Assembly: GCA_963813635.1 (NCBI GenBank)
Contig: CAWEZO010000007.1
Location: forward strand, 62,001-126,000
Source: JBBRZM01 sp963813635
GTDB lineage: Bacteria; Actinomycetota; Acidimicrobiia; IMCC26256; JBBRZM01
Reading direction: 5' to 3'
Length of the DNA stretch: 64,000 nt
The translations under genes and the position numbers were made by a program. The notes under the pieces were generated by a model that had not been told where the DNA came from, made no database searches, and saw only the letters and a list, made by a program, of their open reading frames with translations. This document shows, one piece after another, positions 26,548 to 35,503 of the stretch (position 1 is its first letter; every line of letters starts with the position of its first letter).

Positions 26548-27867
26548 ATGGTTCAGCGCAGCGTTGCCCGCGAGCGGCGCGGCTATGGCGGCTGGCGGCG
26601 AGCGGTCGTTGGCGTGCTCGCCGCGGTGGTGCTCGTATCGGCGTGCGGCAGCAGCGGTAGCTCGGACAACAAGTCGAGCGGGACCAGCGGGACGTCGACC
26701 ACGGCCAAGGGCGTGAGCTCGGCCAGCGTCGAGAAGCTCCTGGGAGCGCCGAAGCAGGCCACGGGTGAGCCAGTCAAGGTCGGCGTCATCAGCGACGGCC
26801 GCAACCCCGCGGCGGACAACTCGATCGAGGGGGACGTCGCGAAGGAGACGTTCGCCTACCTCGACGGTTACGGCGGCATCGGCGGCCGGCCGGTCAAGGT
26901 GTACGTCTGCGAGACCCACCAGGACCCGGGCGGCGCCACCGACTGCGCCAACCAGATGATCCAGAACGGCGTCGTGGCCGTGGTTATCGGCCAGAGCGGC
27001 GTCGTGACGAACGTCTACACGCCGTTGCACGCCGCCAACATGCCGACGTTCGTGTTCGGGGTTTTCGACGAGACCGTTCTGTCTGACGCCACCTCGACGT
27101 TCGCCCTCGGGAACCCCTTCGCCGTGTTGGCCGACATGCCGATCGCCGTGGCCAAGGCGAACAAGATCAAGAAGGCCGCCGCCACAGTGATCGATGTTCC
27201 GGCGGCGACGTCGTTCTGGGAATCGGAGGGCCCGGCGCAGTTCAAGAAGGCGGGAATCAGCCTGGACGTGGTGCGGATCCCGGTCGGCGCCGCCGACGTG
27301 ACGCCGCAGATGCAGCGCATCGTGTCGAGCGGCGCGGGGCTGGTGCACACGATCGGCGCCAATACCACGTGCATCGCGGTAATGAACGGCCTCCACGCCG
27401 TCGGCTACACCGGCAAGGTCACGGTCGTGCAGCAGTGCGTCGACGCCTCGACCCGCAAGGCGGTCCCCGCCTCCGTGCTGAAGGGCGTCAACATGTCGGG
27501 GGTGGCGCCCGTCGGCGGCACTTCGACCGACCCCGGCCTCGCGATCTACGAGAAGGAGATCGCCCCGAAGGTGAAGGGCCACGTCAATCCCGGCAGCGCG
27601 GGGGAGCTCATGTTCATCAGCATCATGGGGTTCCACGTCGCCCTCGAAGGGATCACGGGTGACATCACGTCGCAGAACGTCATCGCGACCGCCAAGAAGA
27701 TGCCGTGGAAGGTGCTCCCGGGCGGCGGCCTCCACTTCCGGTGCAACGGCAAGGCGGTTCCCTCGTCGCCGGCGCTGTGCGTCCGAGCCGGGCTCGTCAC
27801 GGTGCTCGACGCCAAGGGTCAGCCGACGGTGTACAAGCCGGTCGGCGACACCCCGATCCCGGGCTGA
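26548..27867 (+). CDS. Branched-chain amino-acid-type solute-binding lipoprotein, copy 1
   Basis: 439 residues. A signal peptide with lipobox LVSAC near residue 35 anchors it to the outer face of the membrane. The mature part is a type 1 periplasmic-binding fold: VKVGVISDGRNP, GDVAKETFAYLDGYGGIGG, VVAVVIGQSGVVTNVYTPL, the hinge-side FWESEGPAQFKKAGI and GLVHTIGANTTCIAV. Such LivJ-like proteins feed ABC importers, but no permease or ATPase gene is in the window. ATG at 26548 follows a G-rich ribosome site. The second copy at 59870 is nearly the same from GYGGWRRAVVGVLAAVVL to the stop. The substrate cannot be told; copy 2 lies in a catabolic cluster. Confidence 0.88.
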   Translation: MVQRSVARERRGYGGWRRAVVGVLAAVVLVSACGSSGSSDNKSSGTSGTSTTAKGVSSASVEKLLGAPKQATGEPVKVGVISDGRNPAADNSIEGDVAKETFAYLDGYGGIGGRPVKVYVCETHQDPGGATDCANQMIQNGVVAVVIGQSGVVTNVYTPLHAANMPTFVFGVFDETVLSDATSTFALGNPFAVLADMPIAVAKANKIKKAAATVIDVPAATSFWESEGPAQFKKAGISLDVVRIPVGAADVTPQMQRIVSSGAGLVHTIGANTTCIAVMNGLHAVGYTGKVTVVQQCVDASTRKAVPASVLKGVNMSGVAPVGGTSTDPGLAIYEKEIAPKVKGHVNPGSAGELMFISIMGFHVALEGITGDITSQNVIATAKKMPWKVLPGGGLHFRCNGKAVPSSPALCVRAGLVTVLDAKGQPTVYKPVGDTPIPG

Positions 27868-27948
27868 GAGGACTGATCAGCATCGGCCGCGACCCGGGAC
27901 ACGCCGGGCCGCGGCCGAACGCAGGAGCGCGCTCGGGTCGAGCACCTG

Positions 27949-28150
27949 GGCGCTGTTGCGTTGATCTGGGTCGGGCCGCGGAAGACCTCGAGAGGTCGAC
28001 GTCCCATCCCATCGTCCGGGCGAGTTCGGTGAATGCGAAGAATGGCGTGGCGCTCCGAGGTCGCGTCGTGGGGAGACGTAGACGTCGATGATCTGACCGC
28101 GTTGGTCGATCGCCCGGTAGACGTAGCGCCGGCAGCCGGCGACCTTACGT
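27949..28150 (-). mobile_element. IS6-family remnant F: middle and extreme C-terminus with inverted repeat
   Basis: The end at 27949-27966 reads GGCGCTGTTGCGTTGATC. On the minus strand from 28150 the transposase middle RRYVYRAIDQRGQIIDVYV is followed, after an internal deletion, by AFTELARTM, the normal last residues of the family. The N-terminal half and the DDE core are gone. It lies 80 bases after the stop of the first binding-protein copy. Confidence 0.75.
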
Positions 28151-28416
28151 CTCCTCTGACCTGGGCTGCTGGATAGCCGAGGATTTCCGTGTGGTTGCCG
28201 TCGGTCCGACGGCCAACGCTTCTCCGTGTCCGGAGCGAATCCTCGGGATCCGGTAGATGGATCGGGTGGTGACAACCGAAGTCAACGCTGGCGCGCATGC
28301 GGAGTGTTTGACAGCTGTCCCATTAGGTCCACAGCTGTTGTCGTTTCGACGACGTTCCTCGGACGGGTCGTGAGGCCTCATCCCGACTCCCCACCACCGT
28401 TCGCGCTGGAGCGCCG

Positions 28417-28785
28417 ATGCAACGGTCCCTCTCCGGATCCGAGGAACGCCTGCTCGGCCTCTGCGAGGGCTACCTCTCCTACGTGGAACGGCGAGTCTTC
28501 CCAGGCGGCTGTTTCTTCGTGGCCGCCTCCGCCGAGCTCGGCGGACGGCCCGGGCGAGTCCACGACGAGGTCGCGCGCGTCCAACAGGAGTGGCGTCACC
28601 TCCTCGAAGCCGAGGCGAGGTCCGCCGTCGACAAGGGCGAGCTTCCGGCTGACACCGATCCCACGCAGCGCGCGTTCGAGCTCGGCGTCCTTCTCGCAGG
28701 CACGAACATCGTCAGCGTTCTCCACGACGACTCTGTCGCCGTCACCCGGGCACTGACTGCAATACACGACCGCGTCGCCAGGTAA
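28417..28785 (+). pseudogene. TetR family regulator lacking its DNA-binding domain
   Basis: 122 residues matching only the ligand-binding C-terminal domain of TetR proteins: LLGLCEGYLSYVERRVFPGGCFFVAAS, with FPGGCFF as the family block, then RPGRVHDEVARVQQEWRHLLE and AFELGVLLAGTNIV. The helix-turn-helix of about 50 residues is absent, and IS6 remnant F lies upstream. Either a remnant or a protein that no longer binds DNA. Confidence 0.7.
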
Positions 28786-28844
28786 CCCGGGAGCGGCGGG
28801 TCACGGATCGACCGATCGCAGGCTCCTCATGACCGGCTCAGGTC

Positions 28845-29045
28845 ATGGCGAAGCGCTACGCCGCTGATGAGCTCGTCGGGGTCGCAGAGATCGCTGAGCG
28901 TCTTGGTCTGAGCACGAGCGTGGTTCACGACTGGCGGCGTAGGCACGAAGATCTTCCGCAGCCGGTGCTGCAACTGCGTATGGGCCTGATCTGGGCATGG
29001 GCCGAAGTCGAGCGATGGGCTCGGGCCACCGGTCGGCTCCCGTAG
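28845..29045 (+). CDS. Small helix-turn-helix protein (MerR/AlpA-like)
   Basis: 66 residues: ADELVGVAEIAERLGLSTSV forms the helix-turn-helix, followed by VVHDWRRRHEDLPQPVLQL and a short tail IWAWAEVERWARATGRLP, the shape of AlpA or excisionase-type DNA-binding proteins. Such proteins are often regulators on mobile elements, but many stand alone in actinobacterial chromosomes. No integrase is nearby. ATG at 28845; no strong ribosome site. Confidence 0.65.
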   Translation: MAKRYAADELVGVAEIAERLGLSTSVVHDWRRRHEDLPQPVLQLRMGLIWAWAEVERWARATGRLP

Positions 29046-29103
29046 TCGGCATTCGCGGGGACAGGACGAGCGGCGGGTCCGTGGCGTACGGAGGTGTCGG
29101 CTT

Positions 29104-30319
29104 TCATTGCGCGGCGTCGCTATGGGTTTTCGGTCCACGCGTTGTGACACCGAGCAGTATCACGCCGATGGCGCCGCTGATCACCGACGCCGTGAGGATC
29201 GCGACCTTGGCTTCGGTGAGCCGGGATCCGCCGAAGGCCAGGCTCGCGACGAACAGGGAGACGGTGAACCCGATACCGGCCGCTGCGCCGGCGGCGAGCA
29301 CGTGGACGAGCCGCACGCCTTCGGGCAGTCGACCGAGCCGTAGGCGTACGCGCGACCGCGGTGGTGGCGAAGATGCCGAGCGGCTTCCCGACGACGAGCC
29401 CGAGGATGATGCCCCAGGCGATTGGGCTGTTCGCGGCGCGCTCGACGGTGTCACCACCGAGGAAGACGCCCGCGTTCGCGAGGGCGAACAGCGGCACGAT
29501 CGCGAGGCTCGACCACGGATGCAGCCGGGCTTCGAGCGGTTCGATCACCCGGCGTCCGCCGAACGGGCGCGCTGGGGTCAAGAAACCGAGCGCGACGCCG
29601 GCGATCGTCGCCTGGATTCCGGACTCTAGGACGCACACCCAAAGGACGACTGCAGGCGCGACGTAGACGAGGGCGTGCCGCACGCCCAGCCGCTGCAGGA
29701 TCAGGATTGCGATGACTGCGCCTGCAGCTCCGAGAAGCCACGCGCCAGAGACGGAACCCGAATAGAAGACCGCAATCACCGCGATGGCGCCGACGTCGTC
29801 GACGATCGCCAGGGTGACGAGGAAGAGCTTCAGGTTGGATGACACACGTGACCCCACGATCGCGAGGAGCGCAACCGCGAACGCGATGTCGGTCGCCATC
29901 GGGATTCCCCAGCCGCCGTGCCCGACACCACCGGCGTTGCACGCCACGTAGAGAAGCGCGGGGAGGGCCATGCCGCCGATGGCCGCGAAGACGGGCAGGC
30001 TCGCGGTCCGCGGATCGCGAAGCTCGCCGCGGACGAGCTCGCGCTTGATCTCGAGGCCCACCACGAAGAAGAACACCGCCATGAGTCCGTCGTTGACCCA
30101 GAGCTGGAGGCTTTCGGTGAGCGTGAATTCGCCCACGCCGACGGTCAGATGCGTGGACCAGAACTGTCCGTACGATGAGAATGAGACGTTCGCCCACACC
30201 AATGCCGCGATGGTGGCGGCGAGCAAGACGACTCCACCAAGCGCTTCGATCGCGACGAACGCGCTCCCCATCGGCGGGAGGTAGCGGCCCAGCGGCAATC
30301 GGACTTGGCGAGAAGACAT
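29104..30319 (-). CDS. nhaA: Na+/H+ antiporter NhaA (frameshifted)
   Basis: NhaA exports sodium in exchange for protons. The first 315 residues cover most helices: FVVGLEIKRELVRGELRD, GGMALPALLYVACNAGG, WGIPMATDIAFAVALLAIVG, LKLFLVTLAIVDDVGAIAVI with the paired aspartates of the ion site, and GIILGLVVGKPLGIF. A slip near 29350 shifts the frame; the end then reads VHVLAAGAAAGIGFTVSLFV, SLAFGGSRLTEAKVAIL, as expected. Span one base over a multiple of three. Divergent from the MarR gene with 172 bases between them. Confidence 0.92.
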
Positions 30320-30480
30320 GCAGCGACGCTCCGTGTCGAGGACTACGGATCGCCGACCAGACTTCCCGGCACGCCGCCGCGACGCTACCGCGCACGTTCC
30401 CAGAATCCGTTCCGGAAATCGGTCGAATAGCTCTGTCCTTGAAGCAGCAAGCGCCTGGGCGCTGGCGGGCGGTTACGATA

Positions 30481-30501
30481 ATCGTTGCACTATGCAACGA
30501 T
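30481..30501. promoter_or_regulatory. Perfect 21-bp palindrome, likely MarR operator
   Basis: ATCGTTGCA and TGCAACGAT are exact reverse complements separated by three bases. It overlaps the first ATG of the marR-like gene, so that gene either starts downstream (for example at GTG 30528) or is bound over its start. MarR proteins bind palindromes of this size in their own promoters, which makes autoregulation of the MarR-ClC operon likely. Confidence 0.7.
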
Positions 30502-30974
30502 CGGGATCGCCGAGTACGGACGCCGTTGTGGACGCGATGCTCCGGGCGTCGCGTGTGCTCGTTGCGATCGCCGCGCGTTCGCTGGCCGGGGTTGACGCGG
30601 ATGTGACGCTCGCCCAGTACCGGACGCTCGTGGTCCTGGCGAGTCGGGGTCCGCAGTCGGGCCGAACGCTCGCCGGCGCACTCGGGGTCCACACCTCGAC
30701 GATCACACGAATGTGCGATCGGCTTGTCGCGAAGCGACTTATCACGCGCCGAGATTCCGCCGACGACCGTCGCGAGGTCACGCTCGCATGTACGGCGCGC
30801 GGGAAGAACTTGGTCGATCAGGTGACGCAGCGGCGACGCGCGGAGATGGCGGTGGTTGTGCGGCACGTCCCGCGTGCGCAACGCGCGGCAGTCATCGAGG
30901 CGCTCAACGCCTTCGGCGACGCGGCAAATGAACCGCCGGAGGCGGCCTGGGCCCAAGGCTGGGGACTCAAGTGA
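30492..30974 (+). CDS. MarR family transcriptional regulator
   Basis: 160 residues with the winged helix: VTLAQYRTLVVLASRGPQSG, TLAGALGVHTSTITRMCDRL as recognition helix, and the wing RRDSADDRREVTLACT. The C-terminal helix dimerises. The frame opens at ATG 30492 inside a perfect palindrome; no ribosome site is seen for it, so the start is unsure by about 15 residues. Its stop overlaps the GTG of the ClC gene (GTGA), so the regulator and the channel form one operon, divergent from nhaA. Confidence 0.9.
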   Translation: MQRSGSPSTDAVVDAMLRASRVLVAIAARSLAGVDADVTLAQYRTLVVLASRGPQSGRTLAGALGVHTSTITRMCDRLVAKRLITRRDSADDRREVTLACTARGKNLVDQVTQRRRAEMAVVVRHVPRAQRAAVIEALNAFGDAANEPPEAAWAQGWGLK

Positions 30975-32317
30975 CTCCGGGCGACACGGCCGGGTCCCCA
31001 TGGATGCGGCGTGTCAGCGAGTTCTTCGCGCTCGCGCGCCGGTTGCGCGAGGCCGTGTTGCTCGCCGCGGTGACCGGCCTGCTCGCGGGCGTGGGGGTCG
31101 CGCTCTTTGACCGTGTCGTCGTCGACGGGCTCTTCGACAACTTTACGAAGCTGTCGCCGTGGCTCCTTGCCTTCCTGCCGGGTGTCGGGTTGGTGTGCGC
31201 AGCGCTCGCGCTGCGCCACGTCGCTCGGACCAAGGACTCGGGATCTGCCGACGCTTACATTGAGGCCTTTCACGACCCGAGCCATCCGTTGCGGGCCCGC
31301 GAGGTCCCGGGCCGGATGCTTGCCGCGGTCGCGACGCTCGGCTTCGGCGGCGCGATGGGTCTCGAAGGACCGTCGCAATATCTCGGCGCGTCGATTGGCG
31401 CCTTCCTGCAACGACGGTTCGCGCGACTGGTACCGAGTGCAGACCAGCAGATCTTGCTGGTTGCGGGCGCGGCGGCCGGGGTGGCTGCGATCTTCAAGGC
31501 GCCTGCGACCGGAGCTGTGTTCGCGCTCGAGGTCCCGTACCAAGACGATCTCGCCCGCCACATGCTGCTCCCATCGCTGGTCGGCGCGGCCAGCGGCTAC
31601 CTCGCCTTCGTCGCGATCAATGGCACCAGCGCGATCCTGCCGGTGAGCGGTACCCCGCCGTTCTCGTTTGCGGATCTCGCCGGCGCCGTCGCACTCGGCC
31701 TCGCGGCAGGCTTCGGCGCGCGCACCTTCGCCTGGGTCATCCGTCGGGCCAAGAGACTCGTCGCCTCGACACCGGCGACATGGCGCGTCCCGATCGCCGG
31801 ACTCGTTCTTGCGGGGAGTTTCGGTATCGTCGAGGCGGTCTCCGACGGGCGCCTCGTGATCGGACCGGGCTACGAGACCCTCGCCTGGGCGATCAATCCG
31901 TCGCGCGCCGTGTGGCTCGTCCTCCTCGTGCTTGTCTTGCGCGGCGTCACGACAGGCGCAACCGTCGCGGGAGGTGGTGTCGGCGGTTTGTTTGTGCCGC
32001 TCGTCGTCATGGGTGCGTTGCTCGGCCGCCTCGCAGGCACCGCGGTGGGCGATACCCACACGACACTGTTCGTCGTGGTCGGCGTCGCCGCGTTTCTCGG
32101 AGCCGGATACGGGGTGCCGCTCGCTGCGGTGATGTTCGTGGCCGAGACGACCGGAAGGCCGGGCTTCGTCGTGCCCGCGGTGCTCGCGGCCGTGGCCGCG
32201 GAGCTCGTCATGGGTACCTCGTCCGTGAGCGCGTACCAGCGCCCGAGCCGCTGGTACCGACCGGACGGAGGTTCCGACGGCGACGGTGTCGCCCCGCCCG
32301 ACGCGCCCGACCCGTGA
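30971..32317 (+). CDS. ClC family chloride channel/antiporter
   Basis: 448 residues, about ten to twelve helices. Conserved loops of the selectivity filter are present: GGAMGLEGPSQYLGA with the gating glutamate (usual GREGP, here GLEGP), FKAPATGAVFALEVPY, and GGGVGGLFVPLVVMGA. The usual arginine of GREGP is leucine here, which may alter gating. The protein moves chloride or another anion, often against protons. It is coupled to a MarR gene and lies opposite nhaA, so this block may handle pH or salt stress. It has no C-terminal CBS domains. Confidence 0.9.
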   Translation: MTPGDTAGSPWMRRVSEFFALARRLREAVLLAAVTGLLAGVGVALFDRVVVDGLFDNFTKLSPWLLAFLPGVGLVCAALALRHVARTKDSGSADAYIEAFHDPSHPLRAREVPGRMLAAVATLGFGGAMGLEGPSQYLGASIGAFLQRRFARLVPSADQQILLVAGAAAGVAAIFKAPATGAVFALEVPYQDDLARHMLLPSLVGAASGYLAFVAINGTSAILPVSGTPPFSFADLAGAVALGLAAGFGARTFAWVIRRAKRLVASTPATWRVPIAGLVLAGSFGIVEAVSDGRLVIGPGYETLAWAINPSRAVWLVLLVLVLRGVTTGATVAGGGVGGLFVPLVVMGALLGRLAGTAVGDTHTTLFVVVGVAAFLGAGYGVPLAAVMFVAETTGRPGFVVPAVLAAVAAELVMGTSSVSAYQRPSRWYRPDGGSDGDGVAPPDAPDP

Positions 32318-32368
32318 CCATCAAGTAGCGCGGGAGAATGAGCATTCGGTTGGTGAGCACATTGTTCG

Positions 32369-32809
32369 CTACGCGCTCGACGTGTGACGACGTTCAAGCC
32401 GGCGGGCCACGACGCGGTCGAGTGACCACGTTCCCGGTCCAGCCCACAACACGACGAGCATGAGCAGGAGCAGCGCCGGAGCAACGCCCAGGTGGAAGGT
32501 GCCGCCGTCGACGCGTCCGGCCGTCGCGATGGCGCCCACCATGTCGGCCGCGAGCGCGGCCGCCGCGATGCGTGTTCCAAGGCCAACGATGAGAGCGAGG
32601 CCGCCGAGAAGCTCAATGAGGCCGGCGACGATGACGGCTGCCGCCGGGAGCGGTAAGCCATAGCGGTCGAAGTCGTTGGTCTCGCTCGCGTGGTCGAAGA
32701 ACTTTCCGAGTGACACGGAAACGAAGAACCCGCCCGCGACAATCCGGATCACGAGGGCGAACAGACCCGGCGCCCGCTCGACGAACATGGCTTGCGCGAA
32801 CCGATCCAT
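32369..32809 (-). CDS. DoxX family membrane protein
   Basis: 146 residues with four hydrophobic helices: ALVIRIVAGGFFVSVSLGKF, AAAVIVAGLIELLGGLALIVG, the middle helix AAALAADMVGAIA and LGVAPALLLLMLVVLWAG. The GKFFDH and GGLALIVGLGTRIAA regions match DoxX/DoxD-like quinol-related membrane proteins. No role is known for this subgroup. An IS6 end lies about 65 bases upstream of the start. Confidence 0.85.
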   Translation of the reverse strand: MDRFAQAMFVERAPGLFALVIRIVAGGFFVSVSLGKFFDHASETNDFDRYGLPLPAAAVIVAGLIELLGGLALIVGLGTRIAAAALAADMVGAIATAGRVDGGTFHLGVAPALLLLMLVVLWAGPGTWSLDRVVARRLERRHTSSA

Positions 32810-32872
32810 TGGGCCTCCCCTACCGATTGGTGCTGCCTCCGCGCCGCTGGTCGCGATTCACCGCGACTTTCG

Positions 32873-32889
32873 GCCAATGCAACCGTCCC
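32873..32889 (-). repeat. Solo IS6-type terminal repeat G
   Basis: Read on the minus strand: GGGACGGTTGCATTGGC, one or two bases off the consensus of the other ends. It lies between the DoxX start and the MaoC stop. No transposase sequence accompanies it. Confidence 0.5.
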
Positions 32890-32898
32890 CCCGAGCGT

Positions 32899-33309
32899 TC
32901 ACTCGCTCGTGGCCTGGAGGGTTTCGCGGTAGACGAGCGCGGTGCCGTCGAGCACGATGGTGCCGTCATGGTTGTAGATCGTCGTGCGGAGTTCGCAGAT
33001 GGGCTTGTCCTCACGCACCGACAAGACTTCCGCCTCGGCAGTGATCTCGTCGCCGGGCCGAACGGGCGCGCGAAAGTTCCAATCGACGTGCAGGAACACA
33101 CTGCCGGGCCCGGGTAAATCCTCGGCGACCAGTGCGTTCAGGAGTCCCGATGTCACCCCGCCTTGGACGATGATGGCGCCGAACCGGCTCCCGGCCGCAG
33201 CGGCTTCGTCGTAGTGGAGCGGGTTGCGGTCTCCCGTCATCTCGGTGAACAGTTCAATGTCATGTGCCGTGACCACGCGGGATCGCCGGGCAGTTTCTCC
33301 AACTTTCAC
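32899..33309 (-). CDS. MaoC-like (R)-specific enoyl-CoA hydratase domain protein
   Basis: 136 residues of a single hot-dog fold. EMTGDRNPLHYDEAAA carries the hydratase-2 motif with aspartate and histidine (D-x-N-P-x-H), followed by GAIIVQGGVTSGLLNAL and VRPGDEITAEAEVL. Members hydrate enoyl-CoA or act in fatty-acid, PHA or mycolate-type metabolism. The ATG at 33309 is the natural start. No beta-oxidation gene is adjacent. Confidence 0.9.
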   Translation of the reverse strand: MKVGETARRSRVVTAHDIELFTEMTGDRNPLHYDEAAAAGSRFGAIIVQGGVTSGLLNALVAEDLPGPGSVFLHVDWNFRAPVRPGDEITAEAEVLSVREDKPICELRTTIYNHDGTIVLDGTALVYRETLQATSE

Positions 33310-33400
33310 GACACCAGCCTGACATCATCCGAAAGCACGTGCATGCGGTGACGGACTCCGAAGCCGCGCCGATCAAACGCGAGGAGTTGGAGCCACCCGC

Positions 33401-34150
33401 ATGAACCTCAACGAGATCCAACAGCAGTGGTCCGATGAAAGCACGTGGGACTTCTCCGACCTCAGGGCCCTCGTCATCAACTGCACGCTCAAGCGCTCGC
33501 CGGAGGTTTCGCACACACAAGGCCTCGCGGACCTCGCGATCGCGATCTTCGAGGCGAATGACGTGCGCGTCGACGTCATCCGCGCGATCGACCACGACAT
33601 CGCGACCGGGATCTATCCCGACATGACCGAGCATGGTTGGGATGCCGACGAGTGGCCGGCGATCTTCGAGCAAGTGATGGGGGCCGACATCCTGATCCTC
33701 GCGATGCCCATCTGGCTCGGCGAGAAGTCCTCGGTGTGCACCCGGGTGATCGAGCGTCTCTACGGGAACTCGCACCTCCTCAACGATGCGGGGCAGTACG
33801 CGTACTACGGCCGTGTCGGCGGGTGCATCGTCACCGGGAACGAGGACGGCGCGAAGCATTGCTCGATGAACGTCCTGTACTCACTGCAGCACCTGGGCTA
33901 TGTGATCCCGCCGCAGGCCGATACCGCGTGGCTCGGTGAAGCCGGCCCCGGACCGTCGTACCTCGACCCTGGGTCGGGTGGTCCGGCAAACGACTTCACG
34001 AACCGGAACACCACCTTCATGGCATGGAACCTGATGCACCTCGCGCGGATGCTCAAGGACAACGGCGGCATACCCGCCCATGGCAATCAGCGGACCGCAT
34101 GGGACGCCGGCTGCCGCTTCGACTTCCCCAACCCGGAATACCGGGTGTGA
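33401..34150 (+). CDS. Flavodoxin-fold NAD(P)H-dependent oxidoreductase
   Basis: 249 residues. LRALVINCTLKRSPEVSHTQ is the FMN phosphate-binding loop of the NADPH-dependent FMN reductase/flavodoxin-2 group; ADILILAMPIWLGEKSSVCTR is the second flavin loop with PIWLGE, and GRVGGCIVTGNEDGAK the third. It would reduce quinones, azo dyes or flavins with NADPH; the substrate is unknown. ATG at 33401. Followed by a broken alpha/beta hydrolase. Confidence 0.85.
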   Translation: MNLNEIQQQWSDESTWDFSDLRALVINCTLKRSPEVSHTQGLADLAIAIFEANDVRVDVIRAIDHDIATGIYPDMTEHGWDADEWPAIFEQVMGADILILAMPIWLGEKSSVCTRVIERLYGNSHLLNDAGQYAYYGRVGGCIVTGNEDGAKHCSMNVLYSLQHLGYVIPPQADTAWLGEAGPGPSYLDPGSGGPANDFTNRNTTFMAWNLMHLARMLKDNGGIPAHGNQRTAWDAGCRFDFPNPEYRV

Positions 34151-34490
34151 CTGCTCCGTACGCTGGTCTGGTGATGGTCGACGCTGCCACCGAGCTCATC
34201 GCAGACGCCATCAGCCCAGGCAAGCTCGCGAATTGGGACCAGACCAACCGCGCCACCTCGGCGCAGGTGCGAGAAGGTGTGGAGGTCATCGACGCGTTCA
34301 ACCGGATCAACGCGGCGCCGCCGATGCCCAGCTCGTGAGCTTCGCGAATTGGCTGGCCTCACAGGAACGCTTGGCGCCGGCGTTAGCCGCCAAACAGATC
34401 ACACAGACCAAGAGCGGGCATCACATCTACCTGTACTCACCCGCTCTGGTCATCGAGAAGATACGGGAGGTTGTCGACGACGACTCGACC
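34147..34490 (+). pseudogene. Alpha/beta hydrolase remnant
   Basis: AGLVMVDAATELIADAISPG and VREGVEVIDAFNRINAAPPM read like the segment after the nucleophile elbow of an alpha/beta hydrolase, and a second frame then gives FANWLASQERLAPALAAKQI, TKSGHHIYLYSPALVIEKIR, which holds the catalytic histidine region. The middle and the whole N-terminal half with the nucleophile are missing, so it is dead. Confidence 0.65.
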
Positions 34491-34680
34491 GCACCATGCC
34501 GGCACCAAGTGACGAGGTCCCGCCACCTGGGCGCCAGGCCCTGTCGAAATCGAGATGCACATCGAGGGTGACCGTTCAGGCTTGCCGCGCGATCGACACC
34601 ACACGGTCAACCCAACATTTGGTGTGGCCCGGGCCCGAAAACGCCGGCGAGCCACGCGCACGTTTCCGACCGCGAGTCTC

Positions 34681-35418
34681 CTATGCGCTGCCGAGCAGAG
34701 CAGCAGCAACCGTTCTCGGATCGCGCTGTTCGAACCGCCGGGCGATCGGCACGAGGAGACTCGCAGGAGGCGTTGGGTGCGCGATCAGATAGGCGAGCAC
34801 GGACACCAACTGGTCGAGCTCGTCCACGTACGCCGCTCGTTGTTGATCATCGAGGACGTAGAGGCGCTCAGCTGCGCCCCATGCCTGTTCACGGGCTACC
34901 TGCAACGAGAACCTGAAGACGCGGTCACCCCCCAGACGAGCGACCTCGTTGACCCACCGTGACATCCGGTCGAGATCGCGCAGCACCCCCACCGAGGTAG
35001 TGGCCAGCACATCGTTGATTGCGTTGAAATCGACGCGTACACGATCAAGGTCTCCTGTCTGGCGCGCAACCTCGACGACCGCCTGGGGGAGATCAAAGTT
35101 CACGTGGGCGTTGATGGCGAGCAGGATGTGCTGGACGATCAACAGACGATTGTCTCCGGCGACGTCCCATGAGGCTTGCCAGCAACGCGGGCGCGGAATC
35201 TCCTGTCGCAACACGCGCGTGTAACGGGACGCGAAGACGGTCGCGAAGAGGTTCATACGTTCACCGTCTTCAAACTTTCCGTCGTCGATCGAAGCGGCGA
35301 TCTGCGCTGTAACTCGCGAGTAGACGGCCGGGAAATACCCGGCCGCGTCAACACACGACAGCGCGATCGCGCGCAACTCCTGCGCCACTTCTCCGATCAT
35401 CGTGCCGTACCCCATCAC
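34681..35418 (-). CDS. DUF5995-like protein
   Basis: 245 residues, mostly helical: VDAAGYFPAVYSRVTAQI, FASRYTRVLRQEIPRPRCWQ, IVQHILLAINAHVNFDLPQAV and VDFNAINDVLA. The NAHVNFDLP block with adjacent histidines suits DUF5995, an uncharacterised actinobacterial family. Start at ATG 35418; an ATG one codon later is equally possible. The IS6 end H lies 60 bases upstream. Confidence 0.6.
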   Translation of the reverse strand: MMGYGTMIGEVAQELRAIALSCVDAAGYFPAVYSRVTAQIAASIDDGKFEDGERMNLFATVFASRYTRVLRQEIPRPRCWQASWDVAGDNRLLIVQHILLAINAHVNFDLPQAVVEVARQTGDLDRVRVDFNAINDVLATTSVGVLRDLDRMSRWVNEVARLGGDRVFRFSLQVAREQAWGAAERLYVLDDQQRAAYVDELDQLVSVLAYLIAHPTPPASLLVPIARRFEQRDPRTVAAALLGSA

Positions 35419-35478
35419 AAGTCCGACAACACCGGCAAGACAAGCACGAAGACGCGTGATTGCGCTTCACCAAGATGC

Positions 35479-35496
35479 GCCAATGCAACAGCGCCC
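35479..35496 (-). repeat. Solo IS6-type terminal repeat H
   Basis: Read on the minus strand: GGGCGCTGTTGCATTGGC. It begins seven bases after the stop codon of the tail-sheath gene and points away from it. No transposase sequence accompanies it. Confidence 0.55.
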
Positions 35497-35503
35497 GCCC
35501 CGG

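Noticed and set aside
26548..27867. A complete ABC importer locus
   Set aside because: Only the binding protein is present; no permease or ATPase gene lies near either copy.
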